From positions 5,332,001 to 5,396,000 of the forward strand of contig NZ_CP033966.1 in assembly GCF_003854895.1 (NCBI RefSeq): 64,000 nucleotides of DNA, given 5' to 3'. Below the pieces are notes generated by a model that was not told the origin of the DNA, did no database searches, and was given only the letters and a program-made list of their open reading frames with translations. The translations under genes and the position numbers were made by a program. Source of the DNA: Pigmentiphaga sp. H8 (GTDB lineage: Bacteria; Pseudomonadota; Gammaproteobacteria; Burkholderiales; Burkholderiaceae_B). Position 1 is the first letter of the stretch. Every line of letters begins with the position of its first letter. Shown piece by piece: positions 15,295 to 23,650 of the stretch.

Positions 15295-15783
15295 TCAATG
15301 CGTTTTGCGTTCGTCGCCGGCTTCGCGGCCGGCCTGGACGCAGGCGGGACAGCGCCCGCGCACGACCATTTCCACATCGCGCCCTTCGAAACCGTCGGGC
15401 AGGCGATCGAGATTCTGCTGGATACCCACCGGTGCATCGATACAGAACATGCGCCGGCAGACATCGCATTGAAAGTGCCCATGCGGCTCGCCGTGGTGGT
15501 GATGCGCGTGGGGCGTTCCCGCATCGTCGCCGGGCCGGGCGACGCTGAAGCGCCAGACGCGGTCTTCCCCGGCGATGCGGTGCGCGAGGCCGGTCTGCAC
15601 CAGCCACTCCAGCACGCGGTACACGGTGACCCGGTCGACCGACACCGACGACCCGATGCGGTCGAACAGTTCCTGGTGCGACAGCGCGCTCGCCACCTCC
15701 ATCAGGGTCGCCAAGACATGCACCCGGGTTGCGGTGACTCGTGCGCCTTGGGCACGTATCGCCTCGCGGGCCAGATCCTCCAC
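15295..15783 (-). CDS. zur: Fur-family regulator, probably the zinc sensor Zur
   Basis: A 162-residue metal-dependent repressor. The winged-helix region includes VDRVTVYRVLEWLVQTGLAHRI, and the metal-binding part has the histidine cluster HAHHHHGEPHGHFQCDVC with a CxxC pair, plus a second pair (CPAC) near the C-terminus for structural zinc. The downstream COG0523 GTPase is a typical Zur target. Fur or PerR cannot be excluded from sequence alone, but context favours Zur. No clear AT-rich Zur box was found in the 261 bases upstream. Confidence 0.78.
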   Translation of the reverse strand: MEDLAREAIRAQGARVTATRVHVLATLMEVASALSHQELFDRIGSSVSVDRVTVYRVLEWLVQTGLAHRIAGEDRVWRFSVARPGDDAGTPHAHHHHGEPHGHFQCDVCRRMFCIDAPVGIQQNLDRLPDGFEGRDVEMVVRGRCPACVQAGREAGDERKTH

Positions 15784-16044
15784 GCGTCGCTCCTTCCGTT
15801 CGGCCCGCCAAGCGGGGCCGGATTACAGCACAAGCCGCTTTGCCAGGGCAAACCCGGACTAACCCCCGGTCCGCCCTGCGGCGCAAACTGCTTCTCCCCC
15901 GGGGAAACCGCCCCAGGCAAAAAGCACCGGACGGTGTACCACGAATCGCCGCCGGCAGAGGCGAGATATGGGGGCGCTTTGGGGGAATTCAAGCCTTTCG
16001 GCCGATTTTGGTAACCGTTTGCGACGAAAGCGGACGAATACGCC
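15784..16044. other. intergenic region upstream of zur
   Basis: 261 bases between the rlmI stop and the zur start, both on the minus strand. It is GC-rich with several short C/G runs, without a convincing gene, riboswitch, terminator T tract or Zur-type palindrome. The zur promoter must lie here. Confidence 0.5.
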
Positions 16045-17238
16045 CTAGACCCGCTGCAACAGCAGCCCTTTCAGGTACTCGCCTTCGGGGTGGGTCATGC
16101 GCATGGGATGGTCGATCCCGGCCGCCAGCCGCTCCAGCAGCACGAAGTCCTGGCGCGCGTCCACCGCGGCGCCGGCCACGATCTTCTGGAACAGGTCCAC
16201 GCCGATGGCGCCCGAACACGAGAAGGTCAGCAGGTAGCCGCCCGGCTTGACCAGCTTCATGCCCTTCAGGTTGACGTCCTTGTAGGCGCGCGCCGCCTTG
16301 TCCACGTGGTGCGCCGAGGGGGCGAACTTGGGCGGGTCCAGCACCACGATGTCGAACAACTGCCCTTCGGCGGCCAGCGCCTTCTGCGCCTCGGCCACCT
16401 TGGACACCCGGCACTCGAAGGCGGCTTCGTCCAGGCCGTTGCGGGCCGCGTTGCGGGCGGCCATCGCCAGCGCGTCGGCCGACGAATCCACCGACACGGC
16501 GCGGGCCGCGCCGGCGCGCATGGCCGCCAGCGAAAAACCGCCCGTGTACGAGAAGCAGTTCAGCACCGTGGCGCCGGGTCCGGCCAGCGCGGCCAGTTCC
16601 GCCACCCGGCGCCGGCTCTCGCGCTGGTCCAGGTAGAAGCCGGTCTTGTGGCCGTGGACCACGTCCACGCCGTAGCGCACGCCGTCCTCGACGATCTCGA
16701 CCTCGGCGGGCGGCTCCGCCCCCCGCAGCACGCCGGTGCGGGGCGCCAGGCCCTCGCGCTCCCGCGCCGCGGCATCGGAGCGCTCGTACACGTCGGCGCA
16801 GCCGGTGGCGGCCACCAGCGCGTCGATCAGGACGTCGCGCCAGCGCTCGACCCCGGCGGCCAGGAACTGGACCACCAACTGGCCGGCGTAGCGGTCCGCC
16901 ACGAAGCCCGGCAGCGCATCGGCCTCGCCGAACACCAGCCGGACCGCGTCGGTACGGCCGGCCAGCGCGGCGCGGCGGGCCACGGCGTCGGCCACCCGGG
17001 CGGCCATCCAGCCGGCGTCGACCGGTTCGTCCTCGCGGAAGGTCCAGCAGCGCACGCGTATCTGCGAATCGGGGCTGTAAGCGCCCCAGGCCAGGAAATT
17101 GCCGCGGCCGTCGACCACGCGCACGGTATCGCCGGCCTGCGGCCGGCCAACGGCCTGCGCCACGGCGGTGGCGTAGACCCAGGGATGGCGCCGCAGCAGG
17201 GATTTTTCCTTGCCGGGCTTGAGAACGACGTCGTTCAT
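16045..17238 (-). CDS. rlmI: 23S rRNA (cytosine-1962-C5)-methyltransferase RlmI-like
   Basis: SAM-dependent RNA methyltransferase. The 397-residue product has an N-terminal PUA domain (LLRRHPWVYATAVAQ to TVRVVDGRGNFLAWG), then a central region and a Rossmann methyltransferase domain: VLNCFSYTGGFSLAA for the cofactor site, VSVDSS for the ribose-binding acid, and VVLDPPKFAP, the motif IV of this family. The catalytic cysteine is likely in TFSCSGA. Start at ATG 17238 gives the PUA start MNDVVLKPGKEKSL. The open frame continues far upstream only as the antisense of the sulfatase. Confidence 0.9.
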   Translation of the reverse strand: MNDVVLKPGKEKSLLRRHPWVYATAVAQAVGRPQAGDTVRVVDGRGNFLAWGAYSPDSQIRVRCWTFREDEPVDAGWMAARVADAVARRAALAGRTDAVRLVFGEADALPGFVADRYAGQLVVQFLAAGVERWRDVLIDALVAATGCADVYERSDAAAREREGLAPRTGVLRGAEPPAEVEIVEDGVRYGVDVVHGHKTGFYLDQRESRRRVAELAALAGPGATVLNCFSYTGGFSLAAMRAGAARAVSVDSSADALAMAARNAARNGLDEAAFECRVSKVAEAQKALAAEGQLFDIVVLDPPKFAPSAHHVDKAARAYKDVNLKGMKLVKPGGYLLTFSCSGAIGVDLFQKIVAGAAVDARQDFVLLERLAAGIDHPMRMTHPEGEYLKGLLLQRV

Positions 17239-17333
17239 CGGGACTTCTTCAAAGCGGGATGGGGCCGGATGGCAGGCCGCCATGGTACCGCCGCCGGGCC
17301 CGAGGCCCAAATCCTGCCCGTCCGGTAGCCGGC

Positions 17334-18869
17334 TCAGGCCAGGCCGGCATACGCCGGCTTGCTGGCATACACGTCGTCGGGCCGCGCTGCCAGCATGGCC
17401 TCCAGCCGCGCGCGCAGGCCGGCATATCCGGGTTCGTGGAAGACGTTGCGCGTCTCCTGCGGATCCGCTTGCAGGTCGTACATCTCGCCGTCTCCGCTGC
17501 CCATCTCCACCGTCAGCTTGGCGGTCGCCGTGCGCACGGCCCGCAGCTGCAGCGGCACCCCCCTGCGGCCGGCGCCCAGGTCCCATTCGCACAGGGCATG
17601 CTCGCGGCGGTCGCGCCCTTCGATCAGGCCGCGCAGCGTCGCGCCGTGCATGGGCGCGGGGGCCGGCACGCCACCGTAGTCGAGCAGCGTGGCGGCCACG
17701 TCCAGCGTGGATACCGGATCGGCCACGATCTTGCCCGGCGGGATGCCGGGCCCCTTGGCGATCATGCCGACGCGCATCAATCCGTCGTACAGCATCGGTC
17801 CCTTCTGCAGCAGGCCGTGGTCCCCCAGCCATTCGCCATGGTCGGAGGTGAAGACGACCAGGGTGTCGCCGGCCAGGCCCAGTTCGGAGACGAGCGCCTC
17901 GATGCGGCCCACCTGGTGGTCGATGAGCGAGATCATGCCGTAGTAGTTGGCGATGATGTGCCGAAGCTGGGCATCGGACGGCGGCTCGTTCGCCGGCCGG
18001 ATGCGCAGGCTCCGCAGGTCCTCGCGGCCCACGGTCGACACGCCCTCCAGATAGGCTCGGTGCCACCACGGCTTGTCCTCCAGGCGGCGCGTCCGCACCC
18101 GTGGCAGGTCGATGTCCGACGGCGCGTGCAGCCTGGACCAGGGCTCGGGACAGTCGAAGGGATGATGGGGATCCGGGAACGATGCCCAGACGACGAACGG
18201 GCGGTCGTGGTTGCGTCGTATGAACTCCAGGGTCCGGTCGCCGATCCAGGTCGAGTTGTGCCATGCCACCGGCAGGGCGGAGTAATGCGTTTCCCAGGCG
18301 CCGCCGGTCGAGGGGCCCAGGTCCCGGGAATACAGCGCGTTGCGCTCCGCCCCCCGGCCATCGCCGTAGTACCAGCGCGAGTAGTGCTGCCCGGCGGGCG
18401 GTTCGAAGGGGGGATGGTTGTTGTGCCCCTCGACGATCAGCTCCACATGCTGGAACCCCATGTAGGGACCGTTCCAGTCGGCGCCGAAGTTCGCCTGGCT
18501 GTGGCGGCACTCCGGGCTGCCCGTGGGCTCGAAGGTGAGGTGCGAGGCGAAGTGGGCCTTGCCGATGAATCCGGTGCGATAGCCGGCGTTCGACAGCGCC
18601 GCGGCGAATCCGCGTTCCCCCATTGCCGCCGGCAGGTCGATGCCGTTGTCGCTCACGCCATGCGTCATCGGCAGCAGGCCCGTCAGGATCGAGGCGCGCG
18701 CCGGCTGGCAGACCACGCTGGGCGTCACGCAGTGGGCGAAGCGGGTCCCGTGCCGCGCCATGTCGTCCAGGTGGGGCGTGCTGACGTGCCGGCCCTCGAA
18801 GCCGTAGCAGTCTCCACGGTGCTGGTCCGACGTGATGAAGATGATGTTCATGCGCTGGTATCCGCTCAT
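17334..18869 (-). CDS. sulfatase (formylglycine-dependent, alkaline-phosphatase fold)
   Basis: Predicted type I sulfatase of about 511 residues; substrate unknown. The metal-binding N-terminus IIFITSDQHRGD is present, the formylglycine motif is CQPAR (residues near 65), followed by GKAHF and FTSDHGEWLGDHGLLQKG, all in sulfatase order. No signal peptide is visible, so it should act in the cytosol on imported substrate. It starts at ATG 18869 overlapping the stop of the Bug receptor gene (ATGA); a second ATG at 18851 would remove six residues. The two genes form an operon opposite a LysR regulator. Confidence 0.9.
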   Translation of the reverse strand: MSGYQRMNIIFITSDQHRGDCYGFEGRHVSTPHLDDMARHGTRFAHCVTPSVVCQPARASILTGLLPMTHGVSDNGIDLPAAMGERGFAAALSNAGYRTGFIGKAHFASHLTFEPTGSPECRHSQANFGADWNGPYMGFQHVELIVEGHNNHPPFEPPAGQHYSRWYYGDGRGAERNALYSRDLGPSTGGAWETHYSALPVAWHNSTWIGDRTLEFIRRNHDRPFVVWASFPDPHHPFDCPEPWSRLHAPSDIDLPRVRTRRLEDKPWWHRAYLEGVSTVGREDLRSLRIRPANEPPSDAQLRHIIANYYGMISLIDHQVGRIEALVSELGLAGDTLVVFTSDHGEWLGDHGLLQKGPMLYDGLMRVGMIAKGPGIPPGKIVADPVSTLDVAATLLDYGGVPAPAPMHGATLRGLIEGRDRREHALCEWDLGAGRRGVPLQLRAVRTATAKLTVEMGSGDGEMYDLQADPQETRNVFHEPGYAGLRARLEAMLAARPDDVYASKPAYAGLA

Positions 18870-19819
18870 TTCCTCAGGGTATTCAGGACCTGGTCCCGTT
18901 CGGACGCGATGCGCCGCGCGAACTCGGCCGGCGAGCACGACGTCGCGACGATCCCCGCCTCGGCCAGTTGCCGCGATACCTCGGGCAGCGCCAGCACCCG
19001 CGCGACCTCGGCATGGAGTTTGACCAGGACATCCGCCGGCAGGCCGGCCGGGGCCAGCAGGCCGAACCAGGCCTCGAACGTATAGCCGGGCAAGGTCTCG
19101 GCCACGGCCGGCACGTCGGGCATGAAGTCCAGCCGCCGGGCCGAGGTCACGCCCAGGGCCTGCATCCGGCCGGCCTTGCGCTGCTGGTCGGCCGGCCCCG
19201 GGGCGAGCAGCATGGTGTCGATGTTGCCGGCCATGACGTCGTTCATGGCCTGCGGACCCGCCCGGTAGGGGACATGCATCATGCTGATGCCGGCCGCCTT
19301 CTGCATCAGCGCCATGCCGACGTAGTGGACGGAGGCATCGCCGGCCGATCCGAAGCGCAGCTTGCCCGGGCTGCGCCTGGCGGCATCGAGCAGGCCCTCC
19401 AGCGACCGCAGTCCCGACGCCGGGCTGGCCACCACGACCATCGGCAGGGTCGCGAGCAGGGAGATGGGCGTGAAGTCCCGCCGCACGTCGTAGGGCAGGT
19501 CCGGCATCAGCGCGGGCACGATGGTCAGGGCGTTCTCGCTGGTCGCCAGCAAGGTATAGCCGTCCGGCCTGGCCCGCGCGACCGCGCTCGCGCCTATGCT
19601 GGCATTGGCCCCAGGCCGGTTCTCGATCACGACCGGGGTATCGAGCCCCTTGGCCAGTTGATTGCCGACGATGCGCGACACCGTGTCCAGCGCGCCGCCC
19701 GGCGCCGAGGACACGACGATCGTGATCGAGCGCGAGGGATAGGTCGACGCCTGTGGCGCGGAACACGCCAGGCAGAGAAACCAGGCGCCTGCCAACTTGG
19801 ATACCATGGGCGCATTCAT
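18866..19819 (-). CDS. Bug-family tripartite tricarboxylate receptor (Bug 1)
   Basis: Periplasmic solute receptor of 317 residues. Signal peptide to about residue 24 (LAGAWFLCLACSAPQA), then the Bug core: YPSRSITIVVSSAPGGALD, the ligand-capping DGYTLLATSEN, MMHVPYRAG, and DVPAVAETLPGYTFEAWFGLLAPAGL. Coupled to the sulfatase gene downstream, so a sulfated organic acid is a plausible ligand, though this is inference. The ATG at 19819 is chosen because the residues before it are not signal-like. Confidence 0.92.
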   Translation of the reverse strand: MNAPMVSKLAGAWFLCLACSAPQASTYPSRSITIVVSSAPGGALDTVSRIVGNQLAKGLDTPVVIENRPGANASIGASAVARARPDGYTLLATSENALTIVPALMPDLPYDVRRDFTPISLLATLPMVVVASPASGLRSLEGLLDAARRSPGKLRFGSAGDASVHYVGMALMQKAAGISMMHVPYRAGPQAMNDVMAGNIDTMLLAPGPADQQRKAGRMQALGVTSARRLDFMPDVPAVAETLPGYTFEAWFGLLAPAGLPADVLVKLHAEVARVLALPEVSRQLAEAGIVATSCSPAEFARRIASERDQVLNTLRK

Positions 19820-19908
19820 CGCCGTGCCTCCCGGGGATCTGATTGAAGTCCTTTGCCAGGAATGATGGCCGCTTCCCGGGCGGCAGGCCAATCGCGAATT
19901 CGCCGCGG

Positions 19909-19930
19909 GCCATATTCATCCGGATATGGC
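19909..19930. promoter_or_regulatory. inverted repeat, candidate LysR operator
   Basis: Perfect 7-bp arms GCCATAT and ATATGGC separated by 8 bases in the 139-base gap between the divergent Bug/sulfatase operon and the LysR gene. The position and symmetry fit a LysR recognition site, but no target is known. Confidence 0.55.
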
Positions 19931-19958
19931 ACCGGGACACGCAAGGGAAGACACGCAC

Positions 19959-20909
19959 ATGCTCAGAGAGGACTGGTATCTTCGCGACCGCCTGAAGCTG
20001 CGGCATCTCCAGATCCTGGTAACGCTCGCGTCGGTGCGCAACCTGAGCCAGGCGGCCCGGCTGCTGCACACCACGCAGCCCGCGCTGTCCAAGGCCCTGG
20101 GCGAACTGGAAAAGATGCTGGGCGTGAGCCTGTTCGAACGCCTGCCCAAGGGCCTGGCCCCGACGGCGCACTGCCTGGGCATCGTCGAACGCGCCCGGGA
20201 AGTGCTGGGCTCGCTGGGCCGGATGCGCGAGGACCTGGATGCAGTCGACGCGGGCGCGGACGGGGTGATCAACGTCGGGGCGAACACCTCCGCCACCGCC
20301 CTGCTGCTGCCGCACATCATCCTGCGGATCAAGTCGCTGCTGCCCGGCGTGACCGTGCGGGTGCACGATGGCGCCTTCGAAGACCTGATGGCCGGCCTGC
20401 GCGCCAACCGGCTCGATTTCCTGCTCGGCCGCTTCCACGCCGCCGAGCACCTGGACAACGTCGAGAACATCGGACTCTTCAACATCCGCATGGTCGCCGT
20501 CTGCGCCAACGGCCATCCCATCCTGAAGCGGCGGCGCGCCACGCTCGCCCAGCTCGCGCAATGGCCGTGGATACTGCCGCCCGGCGACGGCATCACCCGC
20601 CGGGGCCTGGAACTGATCTTCATGGAGGCGGGCGGCGCGCCCCCGCGCTTCGGCGTCGAGTGCGCCTCGGTGCTGGCCAACATGGTCATCATGCAGAACA
20701 GCCGCGCCCTGGCGGTGGCGGCCCTGCCCACCGCCACGCTGTTCGCGTCCTCGGGGCAGTTGTCCATCGTGCCGGTGACGCTGCCCCCGGTGTTCGGCCG
20801 CATCTCGCTGCTGCATCTGCGCGACCGCGCCCTGCACGCCCGCGACAAACTGTTCATGGACTGCGTGCAGAACGTCTCGGCGCAACTGGGCGAAAGCTAC
20901 CTGAAATAG
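19959..20909 (+). CDS. LysR-family regulator of the sulfatase/Bug operon (LysR 1)
   Basis: 316-residue regulator. The N-terminal helix-turn-helix is LKLRHLQILVTLASVRNLSQAARLLHTTQPALSKALGELE, and the effector domain follows (VINVGANTSATALLLP onward). Of the two possible starts, ATG 19959 lies behind AAGGGAAG and fits the family better than 19926. It is divergent from the Bug/sulfatase pair, the usual arrangement for a regulator of its neighbour, and converges on xerC with only 6 bases between stops. Confidence 0.9.
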   Translation: MLREDWYLRDRLKLRHLQILVTLASVRNLSQAARLLHTTQPALSKALGELEKMLGVSLFERLPKGLAPTAHCLGIVERAREVLGSLGRMREDLDAVDAGADGVINVGANTSATALLLPHIILRIKSLLPGVTVRVHDGAFEDLMAGLRANRLDFLLGRFHAAEHLDNVENIGLFNIRMVAVCANGHPILKRRRATLAQLAQWPWILPPGDGITRRGLELIFMEAGGAPPRFGVECASVLANMVIMQNSRALAVAALPTATLFASSGQLSIVPVTLPPVFGRISLLHLRDRALHARDKLFMDCVQNVSAQLGESYLK

Positions 20910-20915
20910 CCCGCC

Positions 20916-21935
20916 CTATTCCTTCTTCCCGGGCTCCTTGCGGCCCGCCCGGGGATGCGCCTTGTCGTACACCTTGGCCAGGTGCTGGAAATCCAGCCGG
21001 GTGTAGATCTGGGTGGTCGAGATGCTGGCGTGGCCCAGCATTTCCTGCACCGCGCGCAGGTCCTCGGCCGATTGCAGCACGTGGCTGGCGAAGCTGTGCC
21101 GCAGCACGTGCGGATGGACGTGGGTGGGCACGCCCGCGGCCTGGCCTCGCCTGGCCAGCTGCGCCTGGACCACGCGGGCCGAGATGCGGCGGCCGCGCAG
21201 TCCGACGAACAGCGCATGGACGTCGCCGCCCCCCGCCACCAGGGTGGGGCGCGCCGCCAGCCAGGCGCGCAGCGCCTCGCAGGCCTGGCTGCCGACCGGC
21301 ACGATGCGGCGCTTGCTGCCCTTGCCCAGCACGCTGACCTCGGCCTCGGCCAGGTCCAGCCAGCTGGACGATTCGTAGCCGGGTTCGCGCGCATAGGCCG
21401 TGTCCAGGCCCACCAGTTCGGACAGGCGCAGGCCGCTGGAATAGAACAGCTCGAACATGGCGGTGTCGCGCACTTCGACGGCATGGCGCTGCTCGGCGCT
21501 CTGGCCGGTGACTTCGGCCGCGACGGGCGGGGCGTGGTCGAGCAGGGCCTGCGTCTGGTCGACCGACAAGGCCTTGGGCAGGCCGCGCGGCGCCTTGGGG
21601 CCGCGCACGCCCGCGGCCGGGTTGCCGGGCATGCCCACGCGCGGCGCCCACCATTGGTAGAAGCCGCGCCAGCTGGCCAGCAGCCGGGCCAGGCTGCGCG
21701 GGCTCAGGCCCTGCGCGTGCAGTTGTCCCAGGTAGCGGCGCACGTGCCCCTGCGACACGCGTTCCAGCGGCACGTCATCCGCCAGTTCGACCAGATGGGC
21801 GAGGTCCCGCCGGTAGGCGGCCAGGGTGTGGGGGGAATAGCGGCGGCCCGAGCCCAGGTGTTCGAGCCATTCCAGCATGGGCCGGGCCAGCGCCGGCCCC
21901 GTGGCCTCGGAACCGGGATGGGGATCGTCGGCCAC
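20916..21935 (-). CDS. xerC: site-specific tyrosine recombinase XerC
   Basis: With XerD it resolves chromosome dimers at dif. The 339-residue product has the SAM-like N-terminal core-binding domain (ARPMLEWLEHLGSGRRYSPHTLAAYRRDL) and a catalytic domain with Arg in SGLRLSEL, Lys in GKGSKRR, HVLRHSFASH (HxxR), His in LGHASIST and the nucleophile Tyr in QIYTRLD. It follows the DUF484 gene by 8 bases; dapF, the DUF484 gene and xerC form a conserved proteobacterial cluster. Confidence 0.96.
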   Translation of the reverse strand: MADDPHPGSEATGPALARPMLEWLEHLGSGRRYSPHTLAAYRRDLAHLVELADDVPLERVSQGHVRRYLGQLHAQGLSPRSLARLLASWRGFYQWWAPRVGMPGNPAAGVRGPKAPRGLPKALSVDQTQALLDHAPPVAAEVTGQSAEQRHAVEVRDTAMFELFYSSGLRLSELVGLDTAYAREPGYESSSWLDLAEAEVSVLGKGSKRRIVPVGSQACEALRAWLAARPTLVAGGGDVHALFVGLRGRRISARVVQAQLARRGQAAGVPTHVHPHVLRHSFASHVLQSAEDLRAVQEMLGHASISTTQIYTRLDFQHLAKVYDKAHPRAGRKEPGKKE

Positions 21936-21943
21936 GGTACGTG

Positions 21944-22630
21944 TCAGGCGCGCGGCGCCTCGGTCAGGAGGCGCGACAGCGATGCGCTGGCCAGTTCACC
22001 GATACGCGTCAGAAAGGTCGTGCCCATCGAGGGCGTGAAACGCTCGGCGTCGGGCGATGCCAGCACCAGCAGCCCGAAGGCCTCGGGCGCGATGCCCACG
22101 CGCAGCGGGATCAGGGCCAGCGAACGCACTTCGCGGTCGAGCCAGGCGGCGGCCTCGAAGCCCGAATTCGGGCCGCAGTACGGCGACATCAGCCCATTGG
22201 CGAAGGTGCGGGCATCGGCCGAGACTTCGCCGCGCCAGGGGGCCTCGGCATCGCCCGGGGCGGTGTCGGCCCAGAGGCGCAGCGCCACGTCGGGCACGCT
22301 GAAGATCTCGCCCAGGCCGCCGGCCACGGCGGCGGGCAGCGCCTGCGGGTCGCGTTCCTTGAGCAGGCCGCGGCTCCACAGCAGCAGCCGGTCGGAAATG
22401 TGTTCGTTTTCGGCCGCGGCGCGCACCAGCTCCGACACCCGCAGTTCCATGCCGCGCACGCGCTCGCGCAGCGCCAGCACCTGGCGCTCGGCCAGCGAGA
22501 CGGCCTTGCCCTCGTGGGGATGGGGCACCTTCATGGTGGAGAACAGCTCGGCGTGCCGTTCGAAGAAATCGGTGTTGTCCTTGAGGTATTGCGCGACTTC
22601 GTTGGCGTCCATGTACGTTCCGGAATTCAT
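21944..22630 (-). CDS. DUF484 family protein
   Basis: 228-residue cytosolic protein with a GAF-like fold and no established biochemical role; the family is regularly found between dapF and xerC, as here. Visible features are the N-terminal VAQYLKDNTDFFERHAELFSTMKVPHPHEGKAVSLAERQ block, typical of the family, and a C-terminal GAF-type region with LALIPLRVG and AFGLLVLASPDAERFTPSMG. Start at ATG 22630; ATG 22612 is an alternative. The open frame continuing upstream belongs to antisense of dapF. Confidence 0.88.
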   Translation of the reverse strand: MNSGTYMDANEVAQYLKDNTDFFERHAELFSTMKVPHPHEGKAVSLAERQVLALRERVRGMELRVSELVRAAAENEHISDRLLLWSRGLLKERDPQALPAAVAGGLGEIFSVPDVALRLWADTAPGDAEAPWRGEVSADARTFANGLMSPYCGPNSGFEAAAWLDREVRSLALIPLRVGIAPEAFGLLVLASPDAERFTPSMGTTFLTRIGELASASLSRLLTEAPRA

Positions 22631-22646
22631 TGTTGATATAAGGCAA

Positions 22647-22689
22647 GGGCGCGCGAAGCGCGTAGGAGGTGGATTCCCCTCCCCCTCTA
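22647..22689 (-). repeat. partial copy D of the GC-rich repeat
   Basis: On the minus strand it starts with TAG (the dapF stop codon) then AGGGGGAGG, and continues to CCTCCTACGCGCTTCGCGCGCCC, matching the first third of copies A to C. The AGGGGGC block and the GGATCC hairpin are missing, so this is a decayed or truncated copy. Confidence 0.65.
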
Positions 22690-23562
22690 ACCCAGGAGGC
22701 GGTCGACGTCGACGGTGCCTTCGAACACGGTCACGGCCGGGCCGGTCATCAGCAGTTGCTCGCCGTCCCAGGAGATGGTCAGCACCCCGCCTCGCGTCTG
22801 CACGCGCACCGGCGACTCCAGCAACCCGCGGCGGATGCCCGCGGCCACCGCCGCGCAGGCGCCCGTGCCGCAGGCCAGCGTCTCGCCCGCGCCGCGCTCG
22901 TAGACGCGCAGCCGGATGTCGTGGCGACCGACGATCTGCATGAAGCCGGCATTGACCCGGCGGGGAAAGCGCGGATGGCTCTCGACCCGCGGGCCGACCG
23001 ACGCCACCGGCGCGAGGTCGACGTCGTCGACCACCTGCACCGCGTGCGGATTGGAAATGCCGACGGCCGACACCCAGACGACGCGCTCGGCCTCGCCTGG
23101 CGCCGACACGTCCAGCGGCCAGACGTCGTCCTGGCCTTCGCGCCGGGGCGTCAGGCCCGCCGGGTCGAACGGCACGGCGGCCGGATCGAAGCTGGTGCGC
23201 CCCATGTCGACGCTGACCTCGCCGTCGTCCTGTTCGTTCAGCACGATGATGCCGGTGCAGATCTCGGCGCGCACGGGATTGCGGTCGGTCAGGCCCTGCT
23301 CGTGGACGAAGCGCACGAAGCAGCGGGCGCCGTTGCCGCAATGCTCGACCTCGCCGCCGTCGGCGTTGAAGATGCGGTAGCGGAAGTCGGCGTCGGAGCG
23401 GGTGGGCCGCTCGACCAGCAGGATCTGGTCGGCGCCGATCCCGAACTGCCGATGGGCGAGCTTGCGCGCCCGCTCGGGGGTGAGCCGGATATCTTGGCGC
23501 ACGCCGTCCAAGACGACGAAATCATTGCCCGCGCCATGCATTTTGGTGAAGTGCCAGGTCAT
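22687..23562 (-). CDS. dapF: diaminopimelate epimerase
   Basis: Converts LL- to meso-diaminopimelate for lysine and peptidoglycan synthesis. The 291-residue product has both active-site cysteines: CGNGARC near residues 75-81 and CGTGACAAV near the C-terminus, plus MHGAGNDFVVLD at the N-terminus and the ISNPHAVQVVDD segment. Start at ATG 23562; the long upstream extension in the same frame is not family-like. The dapF-DUF484-xerC order is conserved. The stop codon coincides with the start of a partial repeat. Confidence 0.96.
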   Translation of the reverse strand: MTWHFTKMHGAGNDFVVLDGVRQDIRLTPERARKLAHRQFGIGADQILLVERPTRSDADFRYRIFNADGGEVEHCGNGARCFVRFVHEQGLTDRNPVRAEICTGIIVLNEQDDGEVSVDMGRTSFDPAAVPFDPAGLTPRREGQDDVWPLDVSAPGEAERVVWVSAVGISNPHAVQVVDDVDLAPVASVGPRVESHPRFPRRVNAGFMQIVGRHDIRLRVYERGAGETLACGTGACAAVAAGIRRGLLESPVRVQTRGGVLTISWDGEQLLMTGPAVTVFEGTVDVDRLLG

Positions 23563-23650
23563 GCCGGAATTATAGTCCGCGCCAAGCACCGCGCGCCGCC
23601 GGGGTCGGAGCTTGGTATTCTGGCGATTGGCCGGTCTACTGGAACTTGCA

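Noticed and set aside
15784..16044. Zur box upstream of zur.
   Set aside because: No AT-rich palindrome of the expected form was found in the 261-base gap.
17334..20885. A single 1183-codon frame running from the sulfatase through the Bug gene region and antisense of LysR 1.
   Set aside because: Only the last 511 codons are sulfatase. The rest is antisense or out of frame to well-supported genes, so it is not a fusion.
20955..22943. 662-codon plus-strand frame over xerC, the DUF484 gene and dapF.
   Set aside because: It spans three conserved minus-strand genes and their gaps and has no recognisable domain.
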